Source of the DNA: Agapanthus africanus
Lineage: Eukaryota; Streptophyta; Magnoliopsida; Asparagales; Amaryllidaceae
NCBI GenBank assembly: GCA_030015575.1
Contig: CM057338.1
Location: forward strand, 775,881,864-775,945,863
Direction: 5' to 3'
Length of the DNA stretch: 64,000 nucleotides
Position 1 is the stretch's first letter, and the number at the start of each line of letters is the position of its first letter. A program made the position numbers and the translations under genes. Below the pieces are notes generated by a model, which saw nothing but the letters and a program-made list of their open reading frames with translations, had not been told where the DNA came from and made no database searches. Positions 22,207 through 34,100 of this stretch are shown in pieces.

Positions 22207-22402
22207 CCATTTGAACGAATCATGCGATGAAATTTCTTGTGTGTTTATAAAAAAGCCTGAGCCGATTTTAAGTGTATTTTAAAAAGGTTTTCCAGCACTT
22301 TTTAAATCGACAGAAAGTTGAAAATTTGGGGTTTTGTTTCGGGACTTTTTCGTTGATCGATCTTCTAGTTACTTGCTAACATGCTAGATAGAGTTTAACC
22401 TG

Positions 22403-22414
22403 GCTCTGATACCA
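22403..22414 (-). other. Primer-binding site of A
   Basis: The minus strand reads TGGTATCAGAGC one base after the LTR end ACTTACA. It is complementary to initiator-Met tRNA. Confidence 0.9.
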
Positions 22415-22415
22415 C

Positions 22416-24588
22416 TGTAAGTCCATGCTACCTCTCCCGGTACTTTCGGGAAAGCGGAATTTGGTAAATAACAATTTTTACGGAGGTGGTAACATGGACC
22501 TATAACCCGGATCTTGGTTAAACTTCTATCTAACATCCTAACTAAGAGTTTATAGCTACTCGGTTAGGGGGTTATACCTAGCTTGTCTTGAACTCCTTCT
22601 TCTTCAAGCTCCGATGGTGGTCCGATGGCTCCTTCTCGTCGTCTCCGTACGCCGAAGATAGATCCACTTGAAAGCTCCAACCTTTAGCTCCTTCTTCGTT
22701 CTTTGAAGAAACTAGTTCACTTGGTTTGCTAAACCTAGTGAACTAGAATGAGTAGAGAGGAAATAGAATGGGATTTTATCTATGGTTCTTGATTCTCAAC
22801 TCATGAGACAAGAGAACCATAGATCAAGAGAGGGAGCAAGAGGTTGAGGGTGAGAGCAAAATGGAGAGCTCAAGAACAAGAGAGAGAATGAGCAAGAAAG
22901 AATGAGCAACTCTTTTGTCTTTCACTCTCTCATAATCCAAAGTGATCATAACTCATCATATCAAAAAAGTCTTATGTGATGGTTTGAAGCAACCATAACC
23001 TTATCATGTCATGCACTCATTTTACTCAAATGAGCAAGCAAGTAAAAGTCTTTGGCATGAAATGATAACCATGGTTATCATGATGGTCAACTAGTCAAGC
23101 CTAGTCAACCGGTCAACAAAGTCAACAAGTCAACAAAAATCAACAAGTCAACAAAGTCAACAAAAGTCAACAACCAAGTCACCATAATACTTAATTAATA
23201 TAATAGTTAATCACATATCATATTCTCATTAGGGTTGAGCATAAAGTCAAATAGTCAACGGTCAACTGTCAACAACCCTAATGAGAATCCGCTGCCTCTG
23301 CCTCCCTGTCAACTGTGCATACACACCCGCATCCGCGTACCAAGGAACACGAATGCAAACTGGATAAATCCAATCCCATAAGGTACACTAGGATCTGGCT
23401 TAAACCAAAGCCCGCTAGTGTAAACTGTCCGGACACTGTACGCGCACAAGTGCATGGATGTGACCGAACCCTGTCGCAAAACCATGCGACCTGTCGCAAT
23501 ACCATGCGACCTCTACTCTTTTGCCTAAAGGCGAAAAGCTTTCTGTGTGGGACTCTAAAGACTCGACACTACGCTGGCAGTGGGTTTAACCACAGACCGC
23601 AAGCGGCACTAGCTGTGCGTAACGGTCCCCAGGTAATGCCGACAAGAAGACCGACGAGGCGAAACCCATCTGAACTCCTACTGAGCCTGAGTGTGACATT
23701 CTCCGTACAGTCCGGTCTGTTCGTCTGATACATCGCATGGCGGGCCTAGGGGGCGGTAAACGTCAGTCCCCCAATAGCGGTACAAGTCGTGCCGGAGCGA
23801 AGCCCAAAACACCCTGAGATAACACTGGAAACCTACCAGTATATCTCGTTTGCCCTGGCCAGGGACTACTCGTGTAATGGCTCTCCTAGACACAGCGCGA
23901 TGTCAACCCCCAATACCGGGAGAGACGAATCCTGTCTAACCGTCACTGCCTCCAAGTGCTTCGGGACTGCACCCAACCACTACCTGTTTGCACGACTCCT
24001 TTGAGCCGTGGTAGGGTAGTGATCAAAGTACAGTGGGAACACACTCGAGGCGGAATGACAGTGTCAAGTCAGCGGACTAAGCTGTACTCATGTCACCTGG
24101 GAACTGATAACTGACGATAGGTATAATACCAACTAGTCAGTTCCCGACGAGTCCTGTCCAGTGTACCCGTAACCTAACGAGCACCCGCATACTATCTCAA
24201 GTACGACGTACTGACGGCTGTGGGACAGACCGTCTCCCACACTGGGATGAGAAGCGCATGCGCTGGTCTACTCCGGAGTATCGATGCCCTGTCTCGATAG
24301 TCTTGCGACCAGGGACCTGCATAAGGATGTGCTTATAGATTACCCAGCCCCACTAGTGTGACGGCCATCACATCGCTGGTAATCAAGCAAAGATCCTAAG
24401 GGCTCCACTAATGTGTATAGGTGATATACTAAAATAAACACATGTACACATTGAAGTAGAAACAAACCAAGTAGCATACTACTATTTTGAGCAAGATTGT
24501 CAATACAAGGTGAATATCCCAAGCTTCCATTAAGTAATATACATACTAGTATGATACAGTAATGGCCTCTAGGGCATATACACTAACA
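22416..24588 (-). repeat. 5' LTR of A (2173 bp)
   Basis: This is the equal-length partner of 14357-16529, with about a dozen substitutions and no length change. It drives transcription toward lower coordinates. The W-box cluster lies at 23085-23274. Confidence 0.95.
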
Positions 24589-24593
24589 CTAAG
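24589..24593. other. Target-site duplication of A (right copy)
   Basis: CTAAG, identical to 14352-14356. F sequence resumes immediately after it, matching D at 'gtgtacagaaggtaataa-taaagac'. Confidence 0.95.
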
Positions 24594-24998
24594 TAGGGTG
24601 TACAGAAGGTAATAACTAAAGACAAAATAAAGGGATTAGCAGGAGGGCAAAGTAAATTGCGACTACTATCATTCACGACCAAACCGCGTACTTCATCGCC
24701 ACTCCTATTTCACCTTTGCTTTTTTCCCCAGTTCGGGAGAAATAGAATAAGGTATTATTCAGTTGTCTTTTATCATCATCTTCTCTCAGGTTGCGAGTAC
24801 TCCTTGGTTTAGGAGGGTACACCTATTATGCTTACTGGATAGTCTTCTTCCAAACCATAGGCTGGTGCCGAATGGCAGGGAAGGAAGAAAACCATTTAGC
24901 CTAACGATGGTGTACAGAAGGTAATGAATAAAGACAAATAAAAGGATTTGGAGAGATGGCAAATAAATATACGGTTACAGTCATGAATAAAATGTTCA
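24594..24998 (+). pseudogene. F repeat region continued, then cut
   Basis: This continues the 14030-14356 unit: 'gtgtacagaaggtaataact', 'ttctctcaggttgcgagtac' and 'ggatagtcttcttccaaacc', followed by the start of a third unit at about 24911. It corresponds to D 55310-55790, with an internal deletion in the second unit. At 24998/24999 it switches to B integrase sequence in the opposite orientation, sharing only 'ag' at the joint. Confidence 0.7.
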
Positions 24999-27045
24999 AG
25001 CGTGCCTCGAGCTTGTCCGCATGCTGCTTTTTTACAAAAGCTGGACATCCCCATGTCTTAATGTGATTAAGATAGGGTCTCTTCCCATACCACATTTGAT
25101 ATAGTGTAGTGGGCACAGTCTTAGTTGGAACCCGGTTCAAAAGGTATGCAGCTGATTCTAGCGCATATCCCCAAAACGATCGCGGCAACTCAGCATTACT
25201 CATCATGGACCGTACCATATCCAATAGGGTTCGGTTCCGTCTCTCCGATACACCGTTATGTTGCGGAGTGTATGGAGGAGTAAGCTGAGAGAGAATTCCA
25301 TTCTCTTTTAAGTAATTCAGGAATTCGGCACTTAAGTATTCTCCTCCTCGATCCGATCTTAGGATCTTGATACTTTTGCCTGTTTGTTTTTCTACTTCAT
25401 TCTTATATTCCTGGAATTTTTCAAAAGCCTCGGACTTATGTTTCATTAAGAAGACATAACCGTACCTTGAAAAGTCATCCGTAAAAGTAATGAAGTAAGA
25501 ATAACCGCTTCGCGCATGTGTAGACATTGGACCGCACACGTCGCTGTGTACGAGTCCCAAGAGCTCGCTCGCTCTTTCTCCGTGTCCAGTAAACGGAGTC
25601 TTTGTCATCTTTCCCTTGAGACAGGATTGACAAGTTGCATACGATTGATATTCGAATGAATCCAAATATCCTTCTGTGTGTAACTTAGTCAACCTTCTCT
25701 CATTGATGTGACCCAGTCTACAATGCCATAAGAAAGTTTTATTGATTTCTGGAGACTTTCTTTTGTGTGTATTCTGAACATTGAAAATCTGTGGTTGGTT
25801 TAATACGTATATACCGTTGTTCAATGTACCTGACCCAATCAAAGCTTGATTAAGGTGAATGTTCACTACATTACTTACAAATGCAAATTCATAACCTTCT
25901 TTAGACAATAAAGATACAGAAATGATATTACAGGTTGCATTTGGTACATAATAACAACTACGCAAAACCAAAAAATGTCCATCTGACAATCCCAGGTGAT
26001 AGTCCCCCACGGCCTCAGCATCCATGCTAGCACCGTTCGCAACTCTGAGGGTCATATCACCTGCCTTCAAAACTCTACGCTTTCTCAACGCCTGCAAAGA
26101 ATTATAGATATGAGATCCTGATCCGGTATCCAATACCCAGGAAGTAGAGTTTATTGATAGACAGTTTTCAATAACATACACACCTGAAGCTGAAGCTGCA
26201 ACTCGCTTCAAATCCTGTGTTCTGGCTTTCCAAGCCTTGCAATCCTGTTTCCAGTGACCACTTTTGTGACAGTAGAAGCATTCTTCCTTCCCCACCAGCT
26301 TTCCCGCTACCTTTGTTGCTTTTCCTTTTCCCTTCGTATCCACTTTACTGACACCGCCTCTTGGTTTGGCGGGGGCTTTCTTCTTCTTGCCCTTGGCTTT
26401 CGTCCTGGACCTAGAAGAGGAAGATCCTCCTACAAACAAAGTGGATGTCTCCCTACCCTTCTGTAGGGTGCCCTCAGTAATCCTCAACATGTTCAGAAGT
26501 TCGGAAAGTTCAACCTCCTTTCCTTGCATGTTGAAGTTAAGAATGAACTGGGCGTAAGTGGAAGGAAGGGGCTGGAGAATCAAATCAGTATAGAGTTCAT
26601 TCTCCAACGTGGTCCCAAGGTCCGCGAGCTCCTCAATGTAGCCAATCATCTTAAGCACGTGTTCCGCTACCGATGATCCGATGGCCAATCTTGCCGAAAA
26701 AAGCTTCTTCGACACTTCGTATCTTGCGATACGAGACTGCTCTCCATACAGTTCTTTTGTATGGAGAAATATGGACTCTAGGTCCATATTCTCGTGCCTC
26801 CTCTGATGTTCGTTGTCCATCGAGGCTAGCACGAGGCATCTGGCCCTCGCGCAATCTATCTCCCATGTCTTACGGATTTCTACATCCGCGACGCTGGAGG
26901 TGGGACCTGGGACAGGGGGAGCTTTGGTGGTAAGTACATACCCCAACTTGTCATAAGTGATAGCCATCTTGACATTCCTGAGCCAATCTTTGTAGTTTGG
27001 CCCTGTCAGTTTATTTTTATCTAATAATAACTTAAGTCCGGTCAT
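24999..27045 (-). pseudogene. gag-pol: Truncated gag-protease-integrase of B (left unit)
   Basis: About 682 codons remain from ATG at 27045: Gag with a CCHC knuckle (CFYCHKSGHWKQDC), protease DTGSGSH, the integrase HHCC motif and the catalytic core. The frame then runs past 24999 into unrelated F sequence, adding a foreign tail that ends at 24901. RT and RNase H are missing. The Trp codon that is TAG in the right unit (33239-33241) is still TGG here. The frame is otherwise open, so a truncated protein could in principle be made. It would have Gag and protease but no RT. Confidence 0.9.
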
Positions 27046-27057
27046 CTTGAATGGTCG

Positions 27058-27090
27058 CTGCAATTAGGAGAGAGAAAAGAAACACTTTAG
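27058..27090 (-). promoter_or_regulatory. Splice-acceptor-like tract before gag (B left)
   Basis: The minus strand reads 'tttcttttctctctcctaat' then 'tgcag' then 'cgacc', 10-15 nt before the gag ATG. The copy in the right unit is at 35129-35161. Confidence 0.4.
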
Positions 27091-27543
27091 CATGATGCTC
27101 TTGCAAGTTTAGAGTGGTTTTTAATTTGTCTAAACTGGATGGCTCCCACTGTCTCTCGAATCCCTTCTCAAACCGTAAAGAAAGGATTAGTCAGGATTAC
27201 TCTCACCGTACAATACTTGCTTAACCGTTCTGCCAGGCCAGTGTCGGTACTTCGAGGGAGGTTTTCCAACGCTTTCGCGAAGTTCCTTAATTAAGTAACC
27301 CCTTTTCCCTGTGGGCGTAGCCCCGCTAACACCTTTCTAGGCACCTACTAGGTTTATAGCATTGATCGTTAAGTGAGAGTTTTCCCGAGGAGTAGCATAT
27401 ACTCACAGTAGGATCGGGATCCAAATATCATCGCGTGATAAAACCGAAGGAATCCTACCAGAATCATCACACTCCAAATGGTATGCAAGGCTAGCAAGTT
27501 TCAGTACTTATGAAACTCCCGATGTGGATTTTTGCCCCATGCT

Positions 27544-27753
27544 CTTATGACCTTGACTTTGGCCAAAATATCATAAGTCACATGTCAAGTTCTACCCGTC
27601 ATTCTCCTGGTTAATTTGGACCCACCCGTACCTACCCTTGACTTTGGCCAAAATGGCAGCACGACTGTCCCAAATCAACGCATCTATCTATGCTGCACAT
27701 GAATACCCAAACGCTACCAATCACTATGCCTTGACTTTGGCCAAAATACATAG
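27544..27753 (-). ncRNA. Three tandem stem-loops in the B leader (left unit)
   Basis: Loop core 'ccttgactttggccaaaat' occurs at 27551, 27636 and 27729. Arms are CTTATGA/TCATAAG (27544-27577, perfect), a GTCGTGC/GGTACGG-type SL2 including G.U pairs, and CTATG/CATAG (27724-27753, perfect). The upper stem is TTGGC/GTCAA and the apical loop is CAAA instead of CTTA/CTTC. Confidence 0.7.
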
Positions 27754-28862
27754 CTTGAATACTTTTGACCATTCATGTGGAATGACGGAGGGCTACGAAT
27801 GGTTTTGGCGAAATCGTGAACGTAGTGAACTTGATATAATCGATGGAACGAGATAGCTTTTAAAAGGAGTGGTTCAAGCTCCGCGTTTAAAAGTTTAGTT
27901 TTGAAAAGAACCGAGCGGTTTTCAAAGTGTTCCAATCGACTTTTACTTGGTTTATTTTCTTGCATTAGTTCTTTTAATGCGTCCTATCAATTAATCCTAC
28001 CATTGCAGAAAACAACCAAAATATGACGTACGCTTATGCCATTCGCATTCGCCACGGGGCCCCGTCATCACCCGTTAGGTTACTTAACTAACGACAGAGC
28101 GGGGGCTGGGCTAGCGCGGCTGTAAATCATAAGCAACGCCTAAATAGTTATTATATATATATAGCAATGATAGACATTACAGATCACAGATGAATACATT
28201 GGATATACTAGGAATCCGCAATGCGTTCGAGCCTGCAACGTAAAGCGGATTACACGGTCGCGGTGAATAGCCAATACCCCACCCAAGACCCCTACGGGTG
28301 CGGCAAACTACCCGCCAAGCACCCGAAGCGAAGCAACCTCCCTCACCACCGTGAGTAGGCCACTCGGCACTTCGAGATACCCGGTAGTTTGTGCACCCCC
28401 TCCATGGGTTTATCCTAGGAGCAAAAACAGTAAAAAGAATTATACAATGACGGCTACAACCCCGACCCGGTTGTGCGGCCATACAAATAATATTATTACA
28501 TCAATTTACATGTTACAAATGAATGAAAGAAAAATAACGCTCATCTCACATCCACCCCGGCTATTCACCCGCGACAATCCAATCCATTCATATCCACAAA
28601 CCAATAACAATCACAGATCACAGAGATGTATAACCCCGACTAATCGACTTATAGCGATTAGCCGACGTTCAATACATACAAGCATCACAGATATAACCGA
28701 TATAGTTAAAGTGTAGTGAAGTTCCGAAAAAATACGGATTTATAGGCCCCCAAAAGTAAATTTTAGTTCTGGAAAATCTGGGCACATATAACATATCCTA
28801 AAAATCACAAAACCAACACAGAAACACACTGCACCAAAATCGAGGCAGAGAGGAGACAAGAC

Positions 28863-28912
28863 GGCCGCGGATGCGCGGCGCAATAGCTTCCTATTGCCGC
28901 GGATCCGCGGCC
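28863..28912 (-). ncRNA. GC-rich leader hairpin of B (left unit)
   Basis: The outer stem GGCCGCGGAT/ATCCGCGGCC (10 bp), a 4-bp GC stem, and the inner stem GCAATAG/CTATTGC around CTTC form about 21 pairs with one mismatch and a 2-nt bulge. It starts about 208 nt from the LTR/PBS junction. The right-unit copy is at 36934-36983. Confidence 0.7.
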
Positions 28913-29107
28913 ATTTGGTCGACTCTCTGTCTCGTTTTTGGTGGTGTTCTTAACAAAACCCTGAGATAATTTTTGGTATATAACAAATTTTATTTTGACC
29001 AGAAAAAAAATTAACAGAAACTTAGGGTTTTGCGAGTTTGGTTTTTCGATTTTCCGGTTTCGAAACTTCGTTACACTTAACTACTTAGCTAGTTTATGTT
29101 TAGTTAG

Positions 29108-29119
29108 TCTCTGATACCA
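29108..29119 (-). other. Primer-binding site of B (left unit)
   Basis: The minus strand reads TGGTATCAGAGA one base from the LTR terminus. Its presence beside the central LTR shows that this LTR also serves as a 5' LTR for the truncated unit. Confidence 0.85.
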
Positions 29120-29120
29120 C

Positions 29121-31151
29121 TGTAAGTCCACGTTGCCCACCCCGGTGCTTACGGGGAGGCGGAAAACATAATAAAAATTGGATTTTTATCAACTATAGGC
29201 AACATGGACCAAGCTTTAAAGATCTTTACTAAACATAAACTTGCTAAAGCAAACTACAAAGTAGCTAAGTGATGGAAAGGTTATACCTTGAGCTCAAAGT
29301 CCTTCTCTCCTTGCTCCTTGGAATGGTAGAAAGAGGTCACCTTGCTTGTCTTCTCCCGTCAAAGAAGGATCCACCCGAAAGCCTCGACCTTTAGCTTCAA
29401 CTCCAAGCTAGGAGTAACTAGAGTGCAAGAAATGCTAAGACTTGAACCCTAGAAGAGAGTAGAGAAGATCAAGTGAGGGTTTTTCTCAAGCTTTTTGTTT
29501 CTCAACACATGAGAGGGAGAGAGCTTGAGGGAGAGGATGAGCAAGAGAGAGAAATGATATGAGAGAATGAGAAATAATTGAGCCATTCTCACTAATATGT
29601 GTGAATAATTTTAATTGAATAATTAGCTTGAAAATTGTCATGGTAAATCATGACATGACCATTATCATTTCAATTTTGCAAAGATCAAAGAGCATCTTCC
29701 AAAAGAAATGATGATGGTCAAAGTGTCAACCTAGGTCAACAAGTCAATGAAGTCAAAAGGTCAACAACAACAACCATGCACAATTATTAAGCTAATTATC
29801 AATTAACTATAATACACACATAAGCAATAGGGTTAATAAAATGACAATAGCCATTAACCCTAAACAAGGTCCTCTCCCCCAATCTCAAGCAACTGTGCAT
29901 ACGCACCCGCATTCGTGATCCGAGGAACACGAATACACTGAGAAAAACCAATCTCATATCATATACTAGGATCCGGCTTAAACCAAAGCCCGCTAGTATA
30001 AACTGTCCGGACAGCAAACGTGCACAAGTGCGCGGATGCGAACGAACCCTGTCGCAAAACCATGCGACCTCTACTCATTTTGCCTAAAGGCGAATAGCTC
30101 TCTGTGTGGGACTCTAAAGACTCGACACTACGCTGGCAGTGGGTTTAACCACAGACCGCAAGCGGCACTAGCTGTGCGTAACGGTCCCCAGGTAGATGTC
30201 GATAAGAAGACTGACGAGGTGAACCCCATCTGCACTCCTACTGAGCCTGTATGTGACATTCTCCGTACAGTCCGGTCTGTTCGTCTGATACATCGCATGG
30301 CGGGCCTAGGGGGCGGTGAACGTCAGTCCCCTAATAGCGGTACAAGTCGTGTCGGAGTGTAGCCCAGAACACCCTGAGATAACACTGGAAACCTACCAGT
30401 ATATCTCGCTTGCCCTGGCCAGGGACTACTCGTGTAATGGCTCTCCTGGACACAGCGCGATGTCAACCCCCAATACCGGGAGAGACGAATCCTGTCTAAC
30501 CGTCACTGCCTCCAAGTGCTTCGGGACTGCACCCAAAAACTACCTGTTTGCACGACTCCTTTGAGCCGTGGTAGGGTAGTAATCAAAGTGCAGTGGGAAC
30601 ACACTCGAGGCGAAGTGACAGTGTCAAGTCAGCGGACTAAGCTGTACTCATGTCACCTGGGAACTGATAACTGACGATAGGTATATTACCAACCAACAGT
30701 TCCCGACGAGTCCTTTCCAGTGTACTCGTAACCTAACGAGCACCCGTATACTAACTCAAGTACGATGTACTGACGGCTGTAGGACAGACCGTCTCCCTCA
30801 CTGGGATGAGAAGCGCATACGCCAGTCTACTCCGGAGTATCGATGCCCTGTCTCGATAGTCCAACGACTAGGGACCTGTATAAGGATGTGCTTATAGATC
30901 ACCCAGCTCCCACGAGTGCGAGCGCCATCACAACGCTGGTAATCAAGCAAAGATCCTAAGGGCTCTACTAATATGTATACCAGCAATATGCTAAAAGAAA
31001 CACATGCACATATTAAAGCAGAGACAAACCAAGTAGCATACTACCATTTCGAGCAAGATTGTATATACAACTGTGAATATCCCAAGCTTCCATTAAGTAA
31101 TATACAAACTAGTATGATACAGTAATGGCCTCTAGGGCATATACACTAACA
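29121..31151 (-). repeat. Central LTR of the B array (2031 bp)
   Basis: The minus strand starts TGTTAGTGTATATGCCCTAG and ends ...GGACTTACA. It is both the 3' LTR of the full unit (purine tract at 31152) and the 5' LTR of the truncated left unit (primer site at 29108). Five W-box cores lie at 29713-29767. It differs from 37192-39224 at about a dozen positions. Confidence 0.92.
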
Positions 31152-31163
31152 ATCTCCCACTTG
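31152..31163 (-). other. Polypurine tract of B
   Basis: The minus strand reads CAAGTGGGAGAT directly before the 3' LTR start, a few bases after the gag-pol stop. Confidence 0.88.
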
Positions 31164-31165
31164 TA

Positions 31166-34100
31166 CTAAGGCCATGTACTGGCGTATCGAAGACCTATCA
31201 TCTCGATCAGCCTCTCGAACTGAGTCTGGGGCAAGGCCTTGGTGAATGGATCTGCTGTGTTATCCTCTGATGCAACTCTCCGGACCTCGATCTCCTGGCG
31301 ATCCACGATCTCCCTGATCAGGTGATACCGCCTTATGATGTGTCTGGATTTCTGATGGGATCTGGGTTCCTTCGCTAAAGCTATAGCCCCGTTGTTGTCG
31401 CAATACAGAGGTATTGGGTCAACAATGGACGGAACCACCTGAAGTTCTCTCAAGAACTTCCTCATCTAGACAGCTTCTTTTGCGGCATCAGATGCAGCGA
31501 TGTATTCCGCTTCCATCGTCGAGTCAGCAACGGTTTCCTGTTTGGAGCTCTTCCAACACACCGCCCCTCTATTGAGGGTGAAGACAAAACCCGACATGGA
31601 CTTGGAATCATCCTTGTCACTCTGGAAGCTGGAGTCAGCAAAGGCCTCAATCTGCAGGTCTTTTCCGCCATACACCAAGAACATCTCCTTAGTCCTTCTC
31701 AGGTACTTGAGAATGTTCTTTACTGCTATCCAATGTTTCTCCCCTGGGTTTGACTGATACCTGCTTACTACACTCAGTGCATAAGCCACATCCGGTCTGG
31801 TACACAACATCGCATACATTATAGAGCCTACCGCAGAAGCGTAGGGTATAATAGACATGCGATCCCTCTCCAAATCATTCTTGGGAGACATCTCTTTGGA
31901 GAGGGTGATCCCGTGACAAGCCGGTAAATTACCGCGCTTGGAATCTTCCATACTGAATCTCTTCAGTATGGTGTCGATGTACCTGGACTGTGAAAGTCCC
32001 AATATCCTCTTGGATCTGTCACGGTAGATCCGGATACCCAGAATGTATGAGGCATCACCCAGGTCTTTGATGGAGAACCTGTGTGACAAGAACCCCTTGA
32101 CAGATTGTAGCATAGGAATGTCATTTCCTATTAAGAGAATGTCATCCACGTATAAAACGAGGAATACCACAGTTCTCGCTACAAATCTACAATAGATGCA
32201 CGGTTCATCTGGATTTTTGATAAAGCCAAATTCCTTGACCGTCTCATCAAAACAGATGTTCCAACTCCGCGATGCCTGCTTTAGTCCATAAATGGACTTA
32301 AGCAACTTGCACACCTTTCCGCTGCTCCCACTCTGAATGAAACCCTCTGGCTGATCCATATAGACACACTCCTCTAAATGACCATTTAGAAAAGCTGTCT
32401 TTACGTCCATCTGCCAAATCTCATAATCGTGGAAGGCAGCAATGGCAAGAAGGATCCGAATGGATTTCAGCATAGCTACTGGAGAAAAGGTTTCGTCATA
32501 GTCCAAACCAGGTCGCTGACGAAAACCCTTTGCTACCAGTCTAGCTTTATAGGTCTCAACCTGTCCATCTACACCAATCTTCCTTTTGAAGATCCACTTG
32601 CATCTTACGGGTTTTACTCCGTCTGGAGCAATGTCCAACGTCCATACTTTGTTGGTGTACATGGACTCCATTTCGGTCCGCATTGCATCGAGCCATTTTA
32701 CCGAGTCGACGCTCTGAATGGCTTGCTGGAAGCTAGTAGGCTCATCACAATCTATGATGCAGTCCTCTCTATCCCCGTCAATGAGAAAACCGTAGTACCT
32801 CTCGGGCGGATGAGACTGCCTACTACTCCTGCGGAGTGGCGTAGGAATGTCCTGATCTTTCGAACCCTCTGGTTCTACTAAGCTTTCAGTAATAGCTTGC
32901 GGTTCTGGAATCTCTTCCAGTTCTATCGCGCTCTCACTTAATTCTTTTTCTATGAACTGATGTTCTAGAAAGTGGGCATGGCGAGAAACAAGGACTTTTT
33001 GTTCCTCTTCGCAATAGAAGTAATATCCCTTGGAGTTCTTTGGATATCCCACAAACTTGCACTGTACTGAGCGTGCCTCGAGCTTGTCTGCATGCTGCTT
33101 TTTTACAAAAGCTGGACATCCCCATGTCTTAATGTGATTAAGATAGGGTCTCTTTCCATACCACATTTGATATGGTGTAGTGGGCACAGTCTTAGTTGGA
33201 ACCCGGTTCAAAAGGTATGCAGCTGATTCTAGCGCATATCCCTAAAACGATCGCGGCAACTCAGCATTACTCATCATGGACCGTACCATATCCAATAGGG
33301 TTCGGTTCCGTCTCTCCGATACACCGTTATGTTGCGGAGGGTATGGAGGAGTAAGCTGAGAGAGAATTCCATTCTCTTTTAAGTAATTCAGGAATTCGGC
33401 ACTTAAGTATTCTCCTCCTCGATCCGATCTTAGGATCTTGATACTTTTGCCTGTTTGTTTTTCTACTTCATTCTTATATTCCTGGAATTTTTCAAAAGCC
33501 TCGGACTTATGTTTCATTAAGAAGACATAACCGTACCTTGAAAAGTCATCCGTAAAAGTAATGAAGTAAGAATAACCGCTTCGCGCATGTGTAGACATTG
33601 GACCGCACACGTCGCTGTGTACGAGTCCCAAGAGCTCGCTCGCTCTTTCTCCATGTCCAGTAAACGGAGTCTTTGTCATCTTTCCCTTGAGACAGGATTG
33701 ACAAGTTGCATACGATTGATATTCGAATGAATCCAAATATCCTTCTGTGTGTAACTTAGTCAACCTTCTCTCATTGATGTGACCCAGTCTACAATGCCAT
33801 AAGAAAGTTTTATTGATTTCTGGAGACTTTCTTTTGTGTGTATTCTGAACATTGAAAATCTGTGGTTGGTTTAATACGTATATACCGTTGTTCAATGTAC
33901 CTGACCCAATCAAAGCTTGATTAAGGTGAATGTTCACTACATTACTTACAAATGCAAATTCATAACCTTCTTTAGACAATAAAGATACAGAAATGATATT
34001 ACAGGTTGCATTTGGTACATAATAACAACTACGCAAAACCAAAAAATGTCCATCTGACAATCCCAGGTGATAGTCCCCCACGGCCTCAGCATCCATGCTA

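Larger units (their letters stand above)
20258..22402 (-). other. Structured leader of A
   Basis: This untranslated region runs from primer site to gag. In transcript order it holds the GC-rich hairpin (22163-22206), a block conserved with B, D and F around 21340-21425 (CGTTAG/CTAACG inverted repeat), the triple GCATTA/TAATGC hairpin (21201-21290), the three stem-loops (20784-20993), and a pyrimidine tract ending in GCAG at 20298 before CGACC. No protein-coding potential is recognised. Confidence 0.75.
14357..24588 (-). mobile_element. Copia element A, complete, in F
   Basis: This is a complete minus-strand Ty1/copia element of 10,232 bp with LTRs 14357-16529 and 22416-24588, both 2173 bp. 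I count about a dozen substitutions between them by eye, roughly 0.6%, which indicates a young insertion. It has a Met-tRNA primer site, a 2.1 kb structured leader, one uninterrupted gag-pol frame and a purine tract before the 3' LTR. The target duplication is CTAAG. It is the youngest-looking unrearranged element in the window. Its Gag lacks an intact zinc knuckle, so autonomy is doubtful. Confidence 0.95.
9597..24998 (+). mobile_element. Copia element F (interrupted by A, 3' part lost)
   Basis: F is a plus-strand Ty1/copia element: 5' LTR 9597-11660, Met-tRNA primer site at 11661, a structured leader to about 13957, and a repeat-filled region where gag would be (14030-14356 and 24594-24998). 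A is inserted at 14357 with a 5-bp duplication. F is closely similar to D over the leader and repeats. Nothing of its protease, integrase, RT or 3' LTR remains. At 24998 it joins B integrase sequence abruptly. The 5' flank 'gccaa' (9592-9596) is the expected target site, but the matching copy is lost. Confidence 0.85.
27046..29107 (-). other. Structured leader of B (left unit)
   Basis: The same layout as in A: pyrimidine tract ending in GCAG at 27058, three stem-loops (27544-27753), one GCATTA/TAATGC hairpin (27962-27980), the conserved CGTTAG/CTAACG block near 28070-28100, and the GC-rich hairpin 28863-28912. Open frames of up to about 120 codons in the leader have no recognisable protein features. 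Confidence 0.75.

Noticed and set aside
28177..28482. 101-codon frame in the B leader (also at 36248-36553)
   Set aside because: It overlaps the conserved leader block in antisense or out-of-phase reading. Corresponding regions of A, C, D and F do not keep it open.
31500..32881. Plus-strand frames opposite the B and A pol genes
   Set aside because: Shadows of conserved Pol on the other strand; none has independent similarity or start context.
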